Origin: Tipula vernalis
Lineage: Eukaryota > Arthropoda > Insecta > Diptera > Tipulidae
Direction of reading: 5' to 3'
Length of the DNA stretch: 64,000 nucleotides
Assembly: GCA_958295665.1 (NCBI GenBank)
Contig: OY282560.1
Location: forward strand, 52,948,333 to 53,012,332
Shown piece after piece: positions 1 to 10,648 of this stretch; position 1 is the stretch's first letter; every line of letters starts with the position of its first letter. The notes under the pieces were generated by a model. It worked only from the letters and a program-made list of their open reading frames with translations, searched no databases and had not been told where the DNA came from. Made by a program: the position numbers and the translations under genes.

Positions 1-1377
1 TTTTAATTTAGAGCAAATTCAAAATATAGCTCATTATTTTTTAGAGTATACTTTTAGGCGCTATACTACATAATTTGAATAACAAAAACAATTTAACGTT
101 ACAATTTCAGTGGATCGAGCCCTGCACTAATGCAACGTAAGTATGTACAACACTTGGTTCTAGCCCAGGTTTTAGTCTGATGTCTTCATGGCTGCAACAA
201 CACCCGGTAACTCTATCAAATAATCTACGTATTTAAAACCTAACCCTAAATATTTCGGCCATTTTATTTAACAAAAAAAACTAATCTCACATAGTAAAAA
301 TCATAATTATGTAAATATTGTTAATTTTACTAATAAATATTCAATTATTATAGTGAACTTAAGTACCTCAATTTATAATCTGATTTAAATGTAACAAATT
401 ACTAAAACAATATTGTTTTTACAAATACAAATACAAAAAAAAAAAAAAAAAAAATAAACAAGCTGCCATTTTAATTTAAATAGAAACAAATACTAAAATA
501 TAAATATTTATAATATCAACTACATATTATTAAAATTTAGTTTTAATAGATTATAGTTGCATATTGTTATAATGATCTATATTGAATTGAAAGTGAAAAT
601 GGGTAAATCAGTGTTAAGAGCATAAAGTTAAGCAAATATCTGTAATTAAAATTTAAACATTTGAAATAGCCCTGAAGCAGTTTAAAACGACAGCATAATA
701 TTTTGGTTTCAATCAAACAGGAATTTTTGAATAATTTACATATTGAGTCGGGTAGGTTAGAAGGGGGGTCAGAAGAATACAAGTAACCTACGCTCAATAT
801 ACAGGAACTCAATGTGCAAGCTTCTAATGAACTTAAGCCAACTATTTTAAATTGGGCTTGGTCTAAAGTCTCTTATTTTCCATTACGGTCGTTTGACTTT
901 TATGCCATTCTAGAAAGAAGAATTTCTTTTGTTTTAAATGTTTGAATTTAATTTCAGCTAGATAAGCATCATGTGGTGTATAAACGCCATTTTGTATAAT
1001 TTAAGTTTATTTAAAAACCAATTGTTTTTTCTTGACAAGGAAATTTATTTTTGATACCAATCGATGTAGAGGAGAAATTAGCTTTAAAAATGAATTAAAA
1101 TTGAAAGTTGACAAATGAAAAATAATAGAAAAATATTAAATTATAAACATATTATGTATAAAGTAGATAACACCAACAGGTTACAAATCCGTCGAACATT
1201 TCAGCACAATACAAAAATAGTTAAAAAAAAAACCAAATCAAAGTATCCTACCTCCCAGCTTAAATAAACATAACCTAAAAAAAAAAAAAAAATTTTTTTT
1301 TTTTTGGGAAATTTATAAGACTGATATAAAATAACCAAAAATGGTAATTTTTTGATCTTTCGCATAAAAAATAACAT
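1..1377. other. AT-rich DNA without a recognisable gene
   Basis: I see no supported gene here. The stretch is AT-rich, with homopolymer runs near 436-453 (A) and 1279-1305 (A then T). A short open frame on the minus strand near 567-812 has no recognisable motif and biased composition, so I do not call it. Confidence 0.6.
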
Positions 1378-1380
1378 CAT

Positions 1381-1855
1381 TGAGTACGTTTATGCTCAGA
1401 GTCGAGTCATCTTTTAGTTAACTTTGGATCATCTTGTAGTTATCTTTTTTAGCGTTTATACTGCAGAGTCAAATCGTAGTCGAGTCGAAACTAGGTTGAA
1501 ACCGAGTCAGAAACGTCAAAAAAAAAATCATAATTTTTATTTTCAATAAAAATTATGATTATTAAAATTATGATTAAAGCAATTTATTTTACAAGTTTGC
1601 AGTATACAAAATTACAGAAACACAAAAATCGGAGATGCGCACACGAATTAAGAAATCAAAATGGTGTTATTCTTTTTTGTTGTTTTTATTTTTCGACTCG
1701 ACTCCGTTTATAGTGGATGATTTTAGAGTTAACTCGACTCGACCCTAGAAATTTTTTAGGTCGAGTCGAGTTAACAACAAGATGACTCGACTCCGTTTAT
1801 AGTAAAAGATAACCTAGGTTCAAACCAGGTTGAACCCTAAGCATAAACGTACTCA
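1381..1855. mobile_element. MITE-like non-autonomous DNA transposon
   Basis: The segment begins with TGAGTACGTTTATGCT (1381-1396) and ends with its exact reverse complement (1840-1855), giving 16-bp terminal inverted repeats about 475 bp apart. Subterminal copies of GAGTCGAGTC and of GACTCGACTCCGTTTATAGT (near 1695 and 1783) lie in opposed orientations. The centre holds a 16-bp-stem hairpin (1526-1541 with 1545-1560, 3-nt loop). There is no coding capacity. No clear target-site duplication is visible, so the superfamily cannot be assigned. Confidence 0.6.
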
Positions 1856-2243
1856 TTGTTTCCTGACGTCTATCCCAAATATTAAGAAAATATAAGACAC
1901 AAATTAATTAAATTATTATTAAAATTAAGAAAATTAAACTAAAAATCAAAAACTGTTAATTTATTACCTAATAATATTAAAATATGAAAAATTGAAAATT
2001 ATATTTACCAAGTCTTTTGTTAAACCAATTTAATTAATCAAAATAACAAATTTAAATAAAACTTTTATTTTTTATTATATGAAATGTTAAAAATTGTATA
2101 AATGTATAGTTTAATAAAAATAAAATAATAAATAATTTTGTTTTTCATTTTTAACTAAATAAATCATCATGCGGTAATCAAAATGGCATTTTATTTGACA
2201 TACGCCATCAAAATAATTTTAATTAGTATTTTTCACCGCATAA
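1856..2243. other. AT-rich spacer
   Basis: Low-complexity A/T sequence. I see no gene, repeat boundary or structured element here. Confidence 0.5.
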
Positions 2244-2505
2244 TTCTGTTTGCCTGTTACAAAACAAATATTTCAAATTAAATTTTCGACCAAAACATAA
2301 TTACATTTTTTTGAGTTCTGTTTGCCTGTTGAGAAAGAAAATTTAATTCGAATTTAACAGGCGAGCAGAAATTAAACGAAAATAGTTTGCTTGATCAGAA
2401 AATTTCTTTTAAAATATTTTTATTATAACAGGCGAACACCAGCATCGAACTCAAGCCCAACAAGATGATAAACTGCAAACTTGACAATCGCGCCACCATC
2501 CTATA
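2244..2505 (-). repeat. SINE-like repeat with tRNA-like head, copy 1
   Basis: Read on the minus strand, 2505-2431 resembles a tRNA-derived head: a box A-like TGGCGCGATTG is followed about 35 bases later by a box B-like GAGTTCGATGC. Downstream comes an AT-rich body with the motif AACAGGC(G/A)A(G/A)CAGAA. On the plus strand that motif occurs at 2356-2370 and, as AACAGGCGAACACC, at 2427-2440. It occurs inverted at 2244-2258 and 2316-2330. The T-stem pairs poorly, so this is not a functional tRNA. A second related copy lies around the Copia locus (6175-6255 plus 11108-11245). SINE status is an inference. Confidence 0.4.
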
Positions 2506-2606
2506 TTAATGCAACGTTGTAAGGACTCTTTAGGGAATTACACGTTATTGGTTCGTTGTTCTACACGAATATCTAATTTCACCCTTTTGTTTTACAATAT
2601 ATGGTA

Positions 2607-2677
2607 TACTACCTTGATCAACAAGTTCTCGGAATAACAACCGTGTGGCGCTCCCATCGTTCCGATTTGAGTTCTGT
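2607..2677 (+). repeat. 71-bp direct repeat, left copy
   Basis: This 71-bp sequence recurs in the same orientation at 3150-3220 with two mismatches. Together they bracket the first block of TTGAG minisatellite. It contains the non-repetitive core GTGTGGCGCTCCCATCGTTC. No function is recognised. Confidence 0.8.
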
Positions 2678-2699
2678 ATTTTTGTTTGTGTTCAACACG

Positions 2700-3148
2700 G
2701 TCGACGGTTGAGTTAGAGGTAGCTAGAGTTTAGTTCATGTACGATTGTAGTTTTTAAGACAATTCTGATGTTTAGTTGGGGTTGAACTAAGGCTAAGTTG
2801 GGGTTGAGTTGAAGTTGAGTTGGGATTGAGTTGAATAAGAGTCAGCGGCTAAGTTATGAATTTATTTGGGTTTGGATTGAGGGTTGAGTTAGAAATAAGC
2901 TTGAGTTCTTTTGAGTTGAGTTTATGTACGAATGTATTGTTCTAAGTTGCATTGATTTGAGGAAAGAGTTCGACTAGAGTAGAGTTAGTATTGAGTGGAG
3001 TTCTTAGACACATGATGTTTTCGGATCGTGTTGATTTAGAGATTGAGTTTGTGGTTGAGTTGAGGGATGAGTAGTGAGTTAAGTTGGGGTTAAGTTGAGA
3101 TTTAGTGAGGGGTTCAATTGTGGATTCAGTTGGGGCTTGAGGAGAGTA
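2700..3148 (+). repeat. TTGAGTTGGGG-type minisatellite, block 1
   Basis: Degenerate short repeats built on GTTGAGTTGGGGTTGAG, strongly G-rich on the plus strand and lacking C. The repeats vary in spacing, so this is an old irregular array. The same family appears C-rich (inverted) at 42400-43170, 44685-44815 and 58840-58940. Confidence 0.75.
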
Positions 3149-3149
3149 A

Positions 3150-3220
3150 TACTACATTGATCAACAAGTTCTCGGAATAACCACCGTGTGGCGCTCCCAT
3201 CGTTCCGATTTGAGTTCTGT
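3150..3220 (+). repeat. 71-bp direct repeat, right copy
   Basis: Partner of the repeat at 2607-2677, identical apart from two bases. The pair flanks the minisatellite block between them. Confidence 0.8.
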
Positions 3221-3355
3221 TTTTTTTGTTAAGTTGGTACATCTGTTGTTGATATTCCCTCTAAATCTTAGCGTCATAGCTTGACATTTGCAAAAGTTAC
3301 CTAGTCAAGAGTACATCTACTCTGTGCGTGTTGGCGATTATTTACAATTTTAGAC

Positions 3356-3552
3356 ATCATTTGCGAGGCTGAATCCGATCCCACATTCATCAAAAGGATC
3401 ATTACTGGAGACGGGACGTGGGTTTATGAGTACGACACGCAATCCAGACATCAGGCAAGTGAATGGCTTTCACCAAAAAAAAAACCACGTCGTTTTCAGT
3501 CAAAAAAAGAAGGCAATGCTCACGGTTTTCATGGATTACAACGGTGTAGTGG
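3356..3552 (+). pseudogene. mariner transposase fragment (first two catalytic Asp)
   Basis: The frame reads FIKRIITGDGTWVYEYDT, which matches the mariner-family block around the first catalytic aspartate (usually TGDETW; here Glu has become Gly). After an A-run near 3474-3505 the frame shifts and continues as AMLTVFMDYNGVV, the block around the second catalytic aspartate. The HTH region and the C-terminal third of the usual roughly 345-residue protein are absent. The fragment sits inside the TTGAG minisatellite region and is clearly inactive. Confidence 0.85.
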
Positions 3553-3559
3553 GTATAAA

Positions 3560-3915
3560 AGTTTAAAATTTTCCTGGGTGTTGAGTTGAGATCGAGTTAG
3601 GGTTGAACAGGGTTTGACTTGAAGTTGGGTTGGATTTCAGTCAGAAGTTTGGTTGGGGATAAATTTGGCGTCGGCTTAAGGGTTTCGAATCGAGTTGATT
3701 TCGGGATTGAGTTTGTCGTTGAGTGTGGAGTAGAGTAGAGGGTTGAGATTTGGCTCGAGCTAAATTGAGTTGAAGTTGAGTTGGGGTTGTGTTAGCTTGC
3801 GTTGGGGTTGAGTGAGGGGTTAGGTTAGGGGTTGAATTGGTGATTGAGTTGAGGGTTGGGTTGGATTTGGTGATTGAGTTGGGGATTGCATTGCGATTTA
3901 GTTGGAGGTTGAGCT
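3560..3915 (+). repeat. TTGAGTTGGGG-type minisatellite, block 2
   Basis: Continuation of the degenerate G-rich TTGAG array after the mariner fragment, ending where BEL/Pao coding sequence begins. The short open frame that starts here is repeat-encoded and then fuses by chance with the BEL/Pao frame. Confidence 0.7.
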
Positions 3916-3924
3916 GTCAGTTCA

Positions 3925-4700
3925 CAAGAAATGATGGGTATTATTTAACTTATCACGAAGCAGCGAAGATGAAGAAATTACGATTCGCATCTTCTAAGAC
4001 TAACCAATGGCGTATTGTTGAATGATGGTTTGGCTGTGGGTCCAATTCTTCAACCAAGCTTGTTACAAATTTTATTAAGATTTCGCAAACACAAAATGGT
4101 TTTTACTGTAGACATTAGTAAGATATTCCATCAAATTTGGATACATACAGAAGAACAAACCGAGTGGATTGTTTTTGGCTCTCCGAATACTTCAATACAA
4201 CTTGCTTATCAGATTAAGAGAAGAGGTACTCACAGGCATCAGAAATCATCAGGAGAGATTTTTACATGGGTGACTTGATTTCAGGTGCTAGTTTCGAAGA
4301 AAAAGCTTCGAATGTATTATGTATTAGACGAGATAACGAACGGTTTTCAATAAAATCGTATTCACATTGAGAAAATGGACGTCAAATTCGCATGAAGTGT
4401 TGGAAACGATTCCAGTATTTAATACTAAAGAAGAATCTCGCAACCTATTTGTCTGTATTTGGTTTTAGATATGGTCCAAATAAAAACACTTTCTGTTTCA
4501 AGGTGAAAGAGAAGCCAAGGTTTTAGATCCAATGGGAGGGTTATCCCCGTTACGGTCAAAATCAAAATTATTTTTCAACAGGTTTGGTTACCCAAATTAG
4601 ACTGTGATGATCAGTTACCGAATATAATTCGTCGGGAGTGGACATCAATAAGCGATGGTTGTTTATCGAGAGCAAAGTGGTTTAACTAAATATGGGTTTG
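3925..4700 (+). pseudogene. BEL/Pao retrotransposon pol relic
   Basis: Reverse-transcriptase region of a BEL/Pao LTR element. The N-terminal part reads YYLTYHEAAKMKKLR. After a frameshift near 3990-4005 it continues LLNDGLAVGPILQPSLLQIL and FTVDISKIFHQIWIH, where the Asp of the VDIS block belongs to the polymerase core. Further on, in other frames, are FYMGDLISGAS (in place of the usual YVDDLI-type active-site box), LRKWTSNSHEVLETIPV and GGLSPVTVKSKLFFQQVW, in the order found in BEL/Pao pol. Several frameshifts make it non-functional. No LTRs are seen, and the left end abuts the minisatellite. Confidence 0.85.
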
Positions 4701-5339
4701 CAGAGAGCAGAGAGATATCAGCGAACGGATTTTAAATATAGTCCAGCACAACAGAGGTTGTGCCCATAAACTGGGCATCACAACTCAATTAGAATTAGTA
4801 CAGTTCAAATTATGGGCGTAATGATAATGATTTTTGGACAAACGAATTTTCCCACATTTTCCACGGGAAACTTTAATTGACATTTTTTCCTGCGATAGCT
4901 ATTGAAAAATCATATCAATGCGGTCAATCTCCAGACATAACATTCTAGGGGCTCATTTTATACAAACTTCATATAATTTTGGGTTCTGCGAATTTTCCAT
5001 AATTTTCCACATACAAGTGAAGCGATGTCCACATCCCTAGTAATTTTTGGCTAAACACTTTAAATTAATAACAACTTTATTTTTATTTTCGTCTGGGATA
5101 ACACAATCTGCAGTACCGATTTGTTTGGTTTCGGCGGACACTAGCAGGTTTCTGCATTATCGTCTCGTCTTTTTACTTTCGGCTAATTTTAACAGTATCA
5201 GGATAACTCACAGAAATTAGTTCTGTATTAAACGAATGCAGGAAGAAGAACAAAGGAAAAGGTAAGTAAACATTTAAGTCAGTAAAATTGTTTGCTCGGT
5301 CTCTTTAATTTGAGTGACAAGAGACGTGATCTGAATTTT
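4701..5339. other. Unassigned DNA
   Basis: No gene is supported. A splice-donor-like GGTAAGTAA occurs near 5260 without a supporting open frame. Confidence 0.5.
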
Positions 5340-5885
5340 GTTTCGATAATTCGTTTTTATATTAGGAACTACTTAAAAAAGCGGCTTAATAACTTAGATA
5401 TAAAATTTGATTAGAATCTATTGACAAACGTGCGTGTTCCATTTGGTGCTGGAAATGTAGAAAACGCCTGTATTGGTTATTAATTTAAAAAAACTAATGT
5501 CACTTTGACAAATCTAATTTTTTGATTTTATGTACCAAAGTATTATTAATAGTGTTCCGGAACATTTATTGAGTGAATTCTGGCCATGTTTTATTTAAGA
5601 AACTTTATCCCTGCTCCAAACGGAACTTCTGCGATTATGCACCAATCACATTGAAATTTGGTATCTGGCTTAACCAACAAATTTGACTAAAAATGAATTA
5701 GAGAATTAAGGTGGCAGGTTTTTAGACTTATTTATAATATGTAGATTTGATTACAAATTTGTTTTCCAACCAGTCGATGGTTGTCGCAACCAAATCAATT
5801 TTATATAGCATTTTTATAATAATTTCGAGACTTTAAGCTGTCCCGATTTTTTAAGTTGGAATATTACTACACTTCAAAACACCGC
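5340..5885 (+). repeat. Dispersed repeat R, left copy
   Basis: The reverse complement of 41005-41585 aligns over the whole stretch, with shared blocks such as GTTCCATTTGGTGCTGGAAAT, TATTAGGAACTACTTA and TCTGGCCATGTTTTATTTA. By eye, divergence is roughly one base in four to five, so the copies are old. No coding capacity. It may be a relic of an unknown transposon or a satellite monomer, because the right-hand locus continues with a second related unit. Confidence 0.7.
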
Positions 5886-6174
5886 TAGAGTTTTTAAGAT
5901 CGGTTGAACGGTTGAAAAGTTACAAGCTTTTTGTTGATTTTTCAGGTGTTCAGTGTTCGAATTGGTTTTTCTTTAACTAACTGTAAATAAAATCAGATTT
6001 CTCTTACACTATTCCCTTCTTAATGAAAAAACGAAAAAAAAAACATGTATGATAAAGTCTGTTTATCAGCAAAGGACTAATTTTATGATCAAGAAAAGCG
6101 TGGGGTGCGTTCGGACACTCCAGTCATGAGTTTGAAGGTAAAAAAATAAAGTCATGAGTTGTAGGGTTAAAATA
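5886..6174. other. Unassigned AT-rich DNA
   Basis: No gene or recognisable element is seen between repeat R and the SINE-like fragment. Confidence 0.5.
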
Positions 6175-6255
6175 GAAAATTTAATTCGGATTTAACAGGT
6201 GAGCAGAACTTAAAAAGAAATCAGATTTTTGATTAGAAAATTTCATTTAGAATAT
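6175..6255 (-). repeat. SINE-like repeat copy 2, fragment left of the Copia locus
   Basis: Matches 2341-2420, including the motif AACAGGTGAGCAGAA, and stops abruptly at AATAT (6251-6255) where the LTR begins. The rest of the same repeat, including the box B-like GTTCGATCC on the minus strand, resumes at 11108 with another AATAT. The intervening 4.85 kb therefore looks like an insertion. Confidence 0.5.
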
Positions 6256-6903
6256 TGTGACGGTGACACCTAGTGTGTAATAGAAGAAGTTAAATTAATA
6301 GCTCAATATTTAATTGTACTAAAATGGGATTTTCCATGATAAAAATTGTTACGTAATGTTTCTACACTATTCTAACTAGAAAAATCATGAGCTATCTAGA
6401 AGTTTGGTTTCTGTATATAAAAAGGCGAACGAAGTCGAATTGGATTATTAGTATTTGGAAAGCGACAGTGTGAAGATTAAAAAGTAATTAAAAAGTGATT
6501 TAAAAAGTGTTGTAGTGCGAAATAAAAATTATAAGTGAACAGTAAAATTTGAGAATAATTTATATAAAGTGATTTTGTGAATTTTTATTGATAAACTGTG
6601 TTGTAATAAATTTTGTGAAATAAATAAATTCGTTGGAGATAAATTAAATTGATTTTTGTTGGATAACGTAGTTTAAATTCAATTTAATTTCTAATTAGTA
6701 ATATTTCCAATAGATGGCGACAAAAGTGAATTAAGTTAAAGCGATAAGTAGTTTGATTTTTCAGTATGTAGTTTGATTTTTCAGTTTACATTTTATTTTG
6801 ACTTCACTTCCTCCTTGTCCATAATACAAGTACAACGCATTGTTTTATTCAATAAAAGTTATTTTGTTTAATCAGTAAATTATTTTATTTGTATACTCTA
6901 ACA
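6256..6903 (+). mobile_element. Copia-type 5' LTR
   Basis: Starts TGTGACGGTGACACCTAG and ends ACTCTAACA directly before the primer-binding site, so it has TG...CA ends. A TATA-like TATATAAAA lies at 6414-6422, and AATAAA-type signals lie near 6605 and 6850. Related but shorter or rearranged LTR heads are found at 10649, 10864 (inverted) and 10871. The right boundary rests on the primer-site position, because the 3' copy does not preserve it. Confidence 0.7.
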
Positions 6904-6917
6904 GGTTATGGGCCCAG
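6904..6917 (+). promoter_or_regulatory. Primer-binding site for initiator tRNA-Met (half-tRNA type)
   Basis: GGTTATGGGCCCAG is complementary to the anticodon arm of eukaryotic initiator tRNA-Met (CTGGGCCCATAACC), not to its 3' end. This is the known priming arrangement of Drosophila copia-like elements. It lies directly after the 5' LTR. Confidence 0.8.
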
Positions 6918-7013
6918 TTGATCCAAGTAAAGTAAAATTTAAATATATTTAATTGGTTAATTGTGTCTTCTGCGGTGTAAAGGAAAATAATCATAAATTT
7001 AATAAAAAAAAAA

Positions 7014-8134
7014 ATGTCTACCGAAATATAATTTCGATGAATTAAACATCGATAACTGGAAATTGCGAATGCAATTGTTGATGCAAAAAGAAAATTCGTG
7101 AACGGCGATTATATCTGATGCTCCAGAGCCAATAACACCTGAATGGACAAAGGCAAACACTAATGCAATTTGTGCCTATAAGAGACCATTTAACATCCGC
7201 TAAATCGATGTGGAACGCAATAATGGAATATCACGAAAAAAGTGCAGGTAGTAATAGCGTTCAATTAATTAAAGAAATTTGCACGCGTAAACTCGATGAA
7301 GGTGGCAACATGGAGAGGCATATTCATTGGCTGACAGATATGTTTCAAAGGATAGATGCACTAAGAGAAATTGTTTGAAAATGGCAGATCGGTCTATTGT
7401 TTGGACAACTACCATGCAGCTATGATACTGTGGTCACAGCGCTACAAACACAAAAAGCAAACGAGTTAAATTTAAAAATAGTGCAAGCGAAATTGATTGA
7501 AGAGTATAAACGCAATGTTGATAATGTTCTGAAAGTCCATTCAGGCATTTTGGAATGTTTCTTTTGCAAAAAGAAAGGCCATATTAAAAGCGAATGCAGA
7601 AAATTTGAAAAGTGGTCTAAAAAGAAGTCACATATGAAGAAATCAACAGAGATGCATAAAGCGAATACAATTGACAATTCAGATAATAATCAATTGTTTA
7701 TCGTGACACATAAGGAAAATGGCTCATCAAGTAACTGGATTATTGATTCAGGAGCTACGTGTCATATTAGCAATAATAAAGGAGATTTTGTTGATTTTAT
7801 CTCAAATTATAATGAAAGCATTCGTGTTCCAGATAATAAAGAATATTGGTCAATAGGTAAAGGTACAGTAAATGTCCAATTCTGCGATCATAGAAATAAA
7901 TCAATGCCAGCCATAATAAAAGATGTTTTATACGTTCCGGAAATTTCGTCTAACATCTTGTCAGTGAAACAATTGGCAAGAAAAGGTATAAATGTTGAAT
8001 TCACCAAAAACGCAGTATTCATCAAGAGGAATAATAAAATCAATAATATTGGCGAGCATAAGGTCGATATGGTAAACAGTGAGCTACTCTATGTGCACAC
8101 CAGTGGCATCAAATTCTCGGACATAGAGATATAA
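7014..8134 (+). pseudogene. Copia gag and protease, frameshifted
   Basis: Copia Gag blocks appear in order: NIDNWKLRMQLLM, ITPEWTKANTNA, SMWNAIMEYHEKSAGSN, RKLDEGGNMERHI and LPCSYDTVVTALQ. A CCHC zinc knuckle, CFFCKKKGHIKSEC, follows at about 7555-7600, then the aspartic protease active site WIIDSGATCHIS near 7737 and DVLYVPEISSNILSVKQLA. Breaks: the initiator ATG at 7014 is one base out of frame, there is an in-frame TGA near 7099, and the frame changes near 7160 and near 7376-7397. The protease part is continuous to 8134. It would encode the capsid and processing enzyme of the element but is dead as it stands. Confidence 0.9.
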
Positions 8135-8925
8135 ATATCATAAAGCATTTGGACAATCAGAATTTAGTGAGCGGTATGAAGGACAGAAAATGCAATTGCA
8201 GCGATATTTGTGAATTCTGTCTAAAAGGAAAAATGTCGAGAATGCCATTTCCGGAAGTTTCAATGACGTCAACCAAGGCACCGAAGGATCTGGTACACAC
8301 AGACATATGTGGTCCGATGCAGACTGCGTCACACAATGGTAATCGTTACATCCTTACATTCATTGACGATTTTTCACGTTATACGAAGATTTATTTACTA
8401 AAGCATAAATATGAATGTGTTGATAAGCTAAAGGAATATGTAGCATTATCAAAGACCAAGTTTTCGCAATATCCAAAGATCATTAGATCTGACAGAAGTA
8501 CAGAGTATACCGATAAACGAGTCGTTGGCTATCTTAAAGGTATCGGAACCAGCATTCAATATACAGCTACATATTCGCCACAGCAAAACGGCGTTGCGGA
8601 ACACAAAAATAGAAGCTTCATTGAAATTGCACGTTGCATGTTAGCCAATGCAAATTTAGATCATATTTTTTGGGCCGAAGCAGTTATGAAGGCAGCATTT
8701 CTCCAAAATCGATTGCCATCTAAGTCGATTCCAAAAACACCATATGAGTTGTGGTGCGGCAATATGCCGAATTTGCAAAATTTAAATATATTCGGACAGA
8801 AATGCTATGTAAATGTACCAAAAGAGAAAAAGCAAATTGGGTTACGATTTGGAATCTAAAGCATATAGATGTTATGATCGTTCTGCACGAATATTATTAA
8901 TAAGTCGTGACGTGCGTTTTGCCGA
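8098..8925 (+). pseudogene. Copia integrase, truncated pol
   Basis: After a frameshift near 8100 the frame gives the integrase zinc-binding block WHQILGHRDINII with CEFCLKGKM, then the catalytic core. First Asp is in HTDICGPMQ, second Asp in IRSDRSTEY, and Glu in PQQNGVAEHKNRS. The Copia-type motif FGQKCYVNVPKEKK follows, and a further frame change leads to YDRSARILLISRDVRF near 8880-8920. Reverse transcriptase and RNase H, which follow integrase in Copia, are missing; the sequence runs directly into a Gypsy gag in the opposite orientation. The element cannot move on its own. Confidence 0.9.
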
Positions 8926-10270
8926 CGATCCAGTCGGATCGAATCCCGGGGATGGATGTTATGGAGCAACCAGAGGGCGAACCCAGCTCCGGTTCCTTCA
9001 AACTGACTTCTAACCTTTCCACTTTACCGACTGTTGCCATCCATTCATCCGATTCCTGCTCTCCTCTTAGTGCTATTTTCACAGAAGTTGGTGATCCGTG
9101 CCGTTTTTCTCTTGCTTCCAAACAATCTCGCTAGATGTGGCCAATCCTGTTACATATCCAACATAGTTACATATCCAACATATCCTTAGCTCGCTGCCTC
9201 TAGACCTTTTTCCCGACCGTTTGGCGTTTGCCCGCATAACAGGTGGCGATATCCTCTCTCCCTGTATAACACTCCGACAGTCCATTGAGATGTGAGCCAA
9301 CTTGTCACATTTCCAACACCTAAGCCTGCCGCTTCTAAATTTTGGTACCGTCCGCTCGATGTACCCGTTAGCGTCTAAATTCATTTGGCGCCTAAACAAT
9401 GACGGTCTGGTGAAGTTCTGCACAGCCTCGATCGTTAACGCAAACGTAACGGTTTCCACGAACGTTGCTTTAGGTGACAAGATCACCGCCTTGCGTGTCT
9501 CTGGATCAGTGCCTTCATAATTTCAAGATAACTGTTACGCTCTTGTTCCGGGATGGTTTGTAAAGCCTCTTCTGCTTCGCCTTTGAGGGCCACTATTAAT
9601 GCCGCGACACGATGTTCGTCGTTCCAATGATTTTGATTGACTGCCGTCTCAAATTGAAATTTGAAAATGACGAAAGATGTTGTTCCGTCGAATGTTGGTG
9701 GCTTTAACTTGATTAATTGGACGGGTTGTACCACTTGCGTCGTTGTTTCACTTGCCTTGACATCTGTTAACTCTTTCTCGAGACGTTTAACCTCCGCTTG
9801 TAATTTTTCTTCAACCTGTTGAACCTCCGTCTTAAAATTCGTTTGCAGTTTCTCTATTTCGCCTTGTACATTTGTAGAAAATTCCAGAATTTTCTCGTTC
9901 ATTCTCTTTTGCCCATCTGCAATTTCCTGGATTGGTTGTTCTATTTTCTCTTCTCTTTGTTGTTTCATTTCTTGATTCGACTGATTTTGTTGTTCCATCC
10001 GTCGCTCATTTGACTGCTCAATTTTCTCCATTTGTCGTTCTTTTGTTGTTTCATTAGACTCATTTGTCCTATCATCTGGTTCATAGCAGCGATTAACTGC
10101 GAAACTTCCGTTACTTTTTCTCCAAAATCATGTTGATCCGCGTCTAATCCTTCTTTCTCCATGGCATCACGTAGTCGCGCTTGTAAAGCTGTTTTACTAC
10201 CATCAGTGGCCAAACCCCGTTTCTCTAGTTCTCTTTTTAATTCTGGAACTTTCAATTCGTTCAGAATCAT
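8926..10270 (-). pseudogene. Gypsy-class gag with N-terminal SAP motif, frameshifted
   Basis: Read from 10270 downward, the ATG opens MILNELKVPELKRELEKRGL and continues as GSKTALQARLRDAM. This fits the SAP helix-extended-helix consensus (a nucleic-acid-binding motif of about 35 residues). A glutamine- and glutamate-rich coiled-coil region follows after a frameshift near 10031. Next is the Gag capsid block LKPPTFDGTTSFVIFKFQFE with NHWNDEHRVAALIVALKG, then a frameshift or deletion near 9483-9536, and the CCHC knuckle CWKCDKLAHISMDC near 9300-9345. A second knuckle is decayed. No pol follows on the left, where the Copia integrase end is met. It is a fragment of a Gypsy element lying antiparallel to the Copia relic. 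Confidence 0.85.
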
Positions 10271-10648
10271 TTTCTTTATCTTTTATTCACAATCCCACCG
10301 CTGTCACTAATTGTTAAGGAAACGAATGAACACCAGGTTAAGCAGATATTGGATAATAATTGCCGAGTTGTGCGAAGAGGGGTGCTAGTGTCCGGTAGCT
10401 GGATGAGGGATCGTTCTGGAAAACAAGCCAACGGCGGAATATTTGACGAAAATTGGCTGAAACGGAACCGCGTTCTACAGTGAAAGAAGGATTCGTCGTC
10501 GAAATTGCAGCCTACATGGACGGCACCCTACAGGACAAGAAAGGGACAAGGAGGTAAATCGAAGGTGGTGCTTTTAGACAGGTTTGGCCCTGTACGGAGC
10601 AGGTGATTTGTGTCCTGTTCGGCACGAACAGGCTTAGGTGAGGGGTAG
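10271..10648 (-). mobile_element. Probable LTR/leader of the minus-strand Gypsy fragment
   Basis: On the minus strand this stretch ends CGTTTCCTTAACA, followed by ATTAGTGACAGCGGTGGG and then the SAP-gag ATG at 10270. That is the expected layout of LTR end, primer region and gag. It is GC-richer than its surroundings. The upstream LTR end is unclear because the palindrome at 10649-10864 starts there. No second copy of this LTR is in the window, so the assignment is an inference. Confidence 0.45.

Noticed and set aside
2431..2505. tRNA gene on the minus strand
   Set aside because: Box A- and box B-like strings are present, but the T-stem and acceptor stem do not pair; better explained as a SINE-like repeat.
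3837..4025. Plus-strand open frame rich in Leu, Val and Glu
   Set aside because: Its first part is translated minisatellite fused by chance to the BEL/Pao relic.
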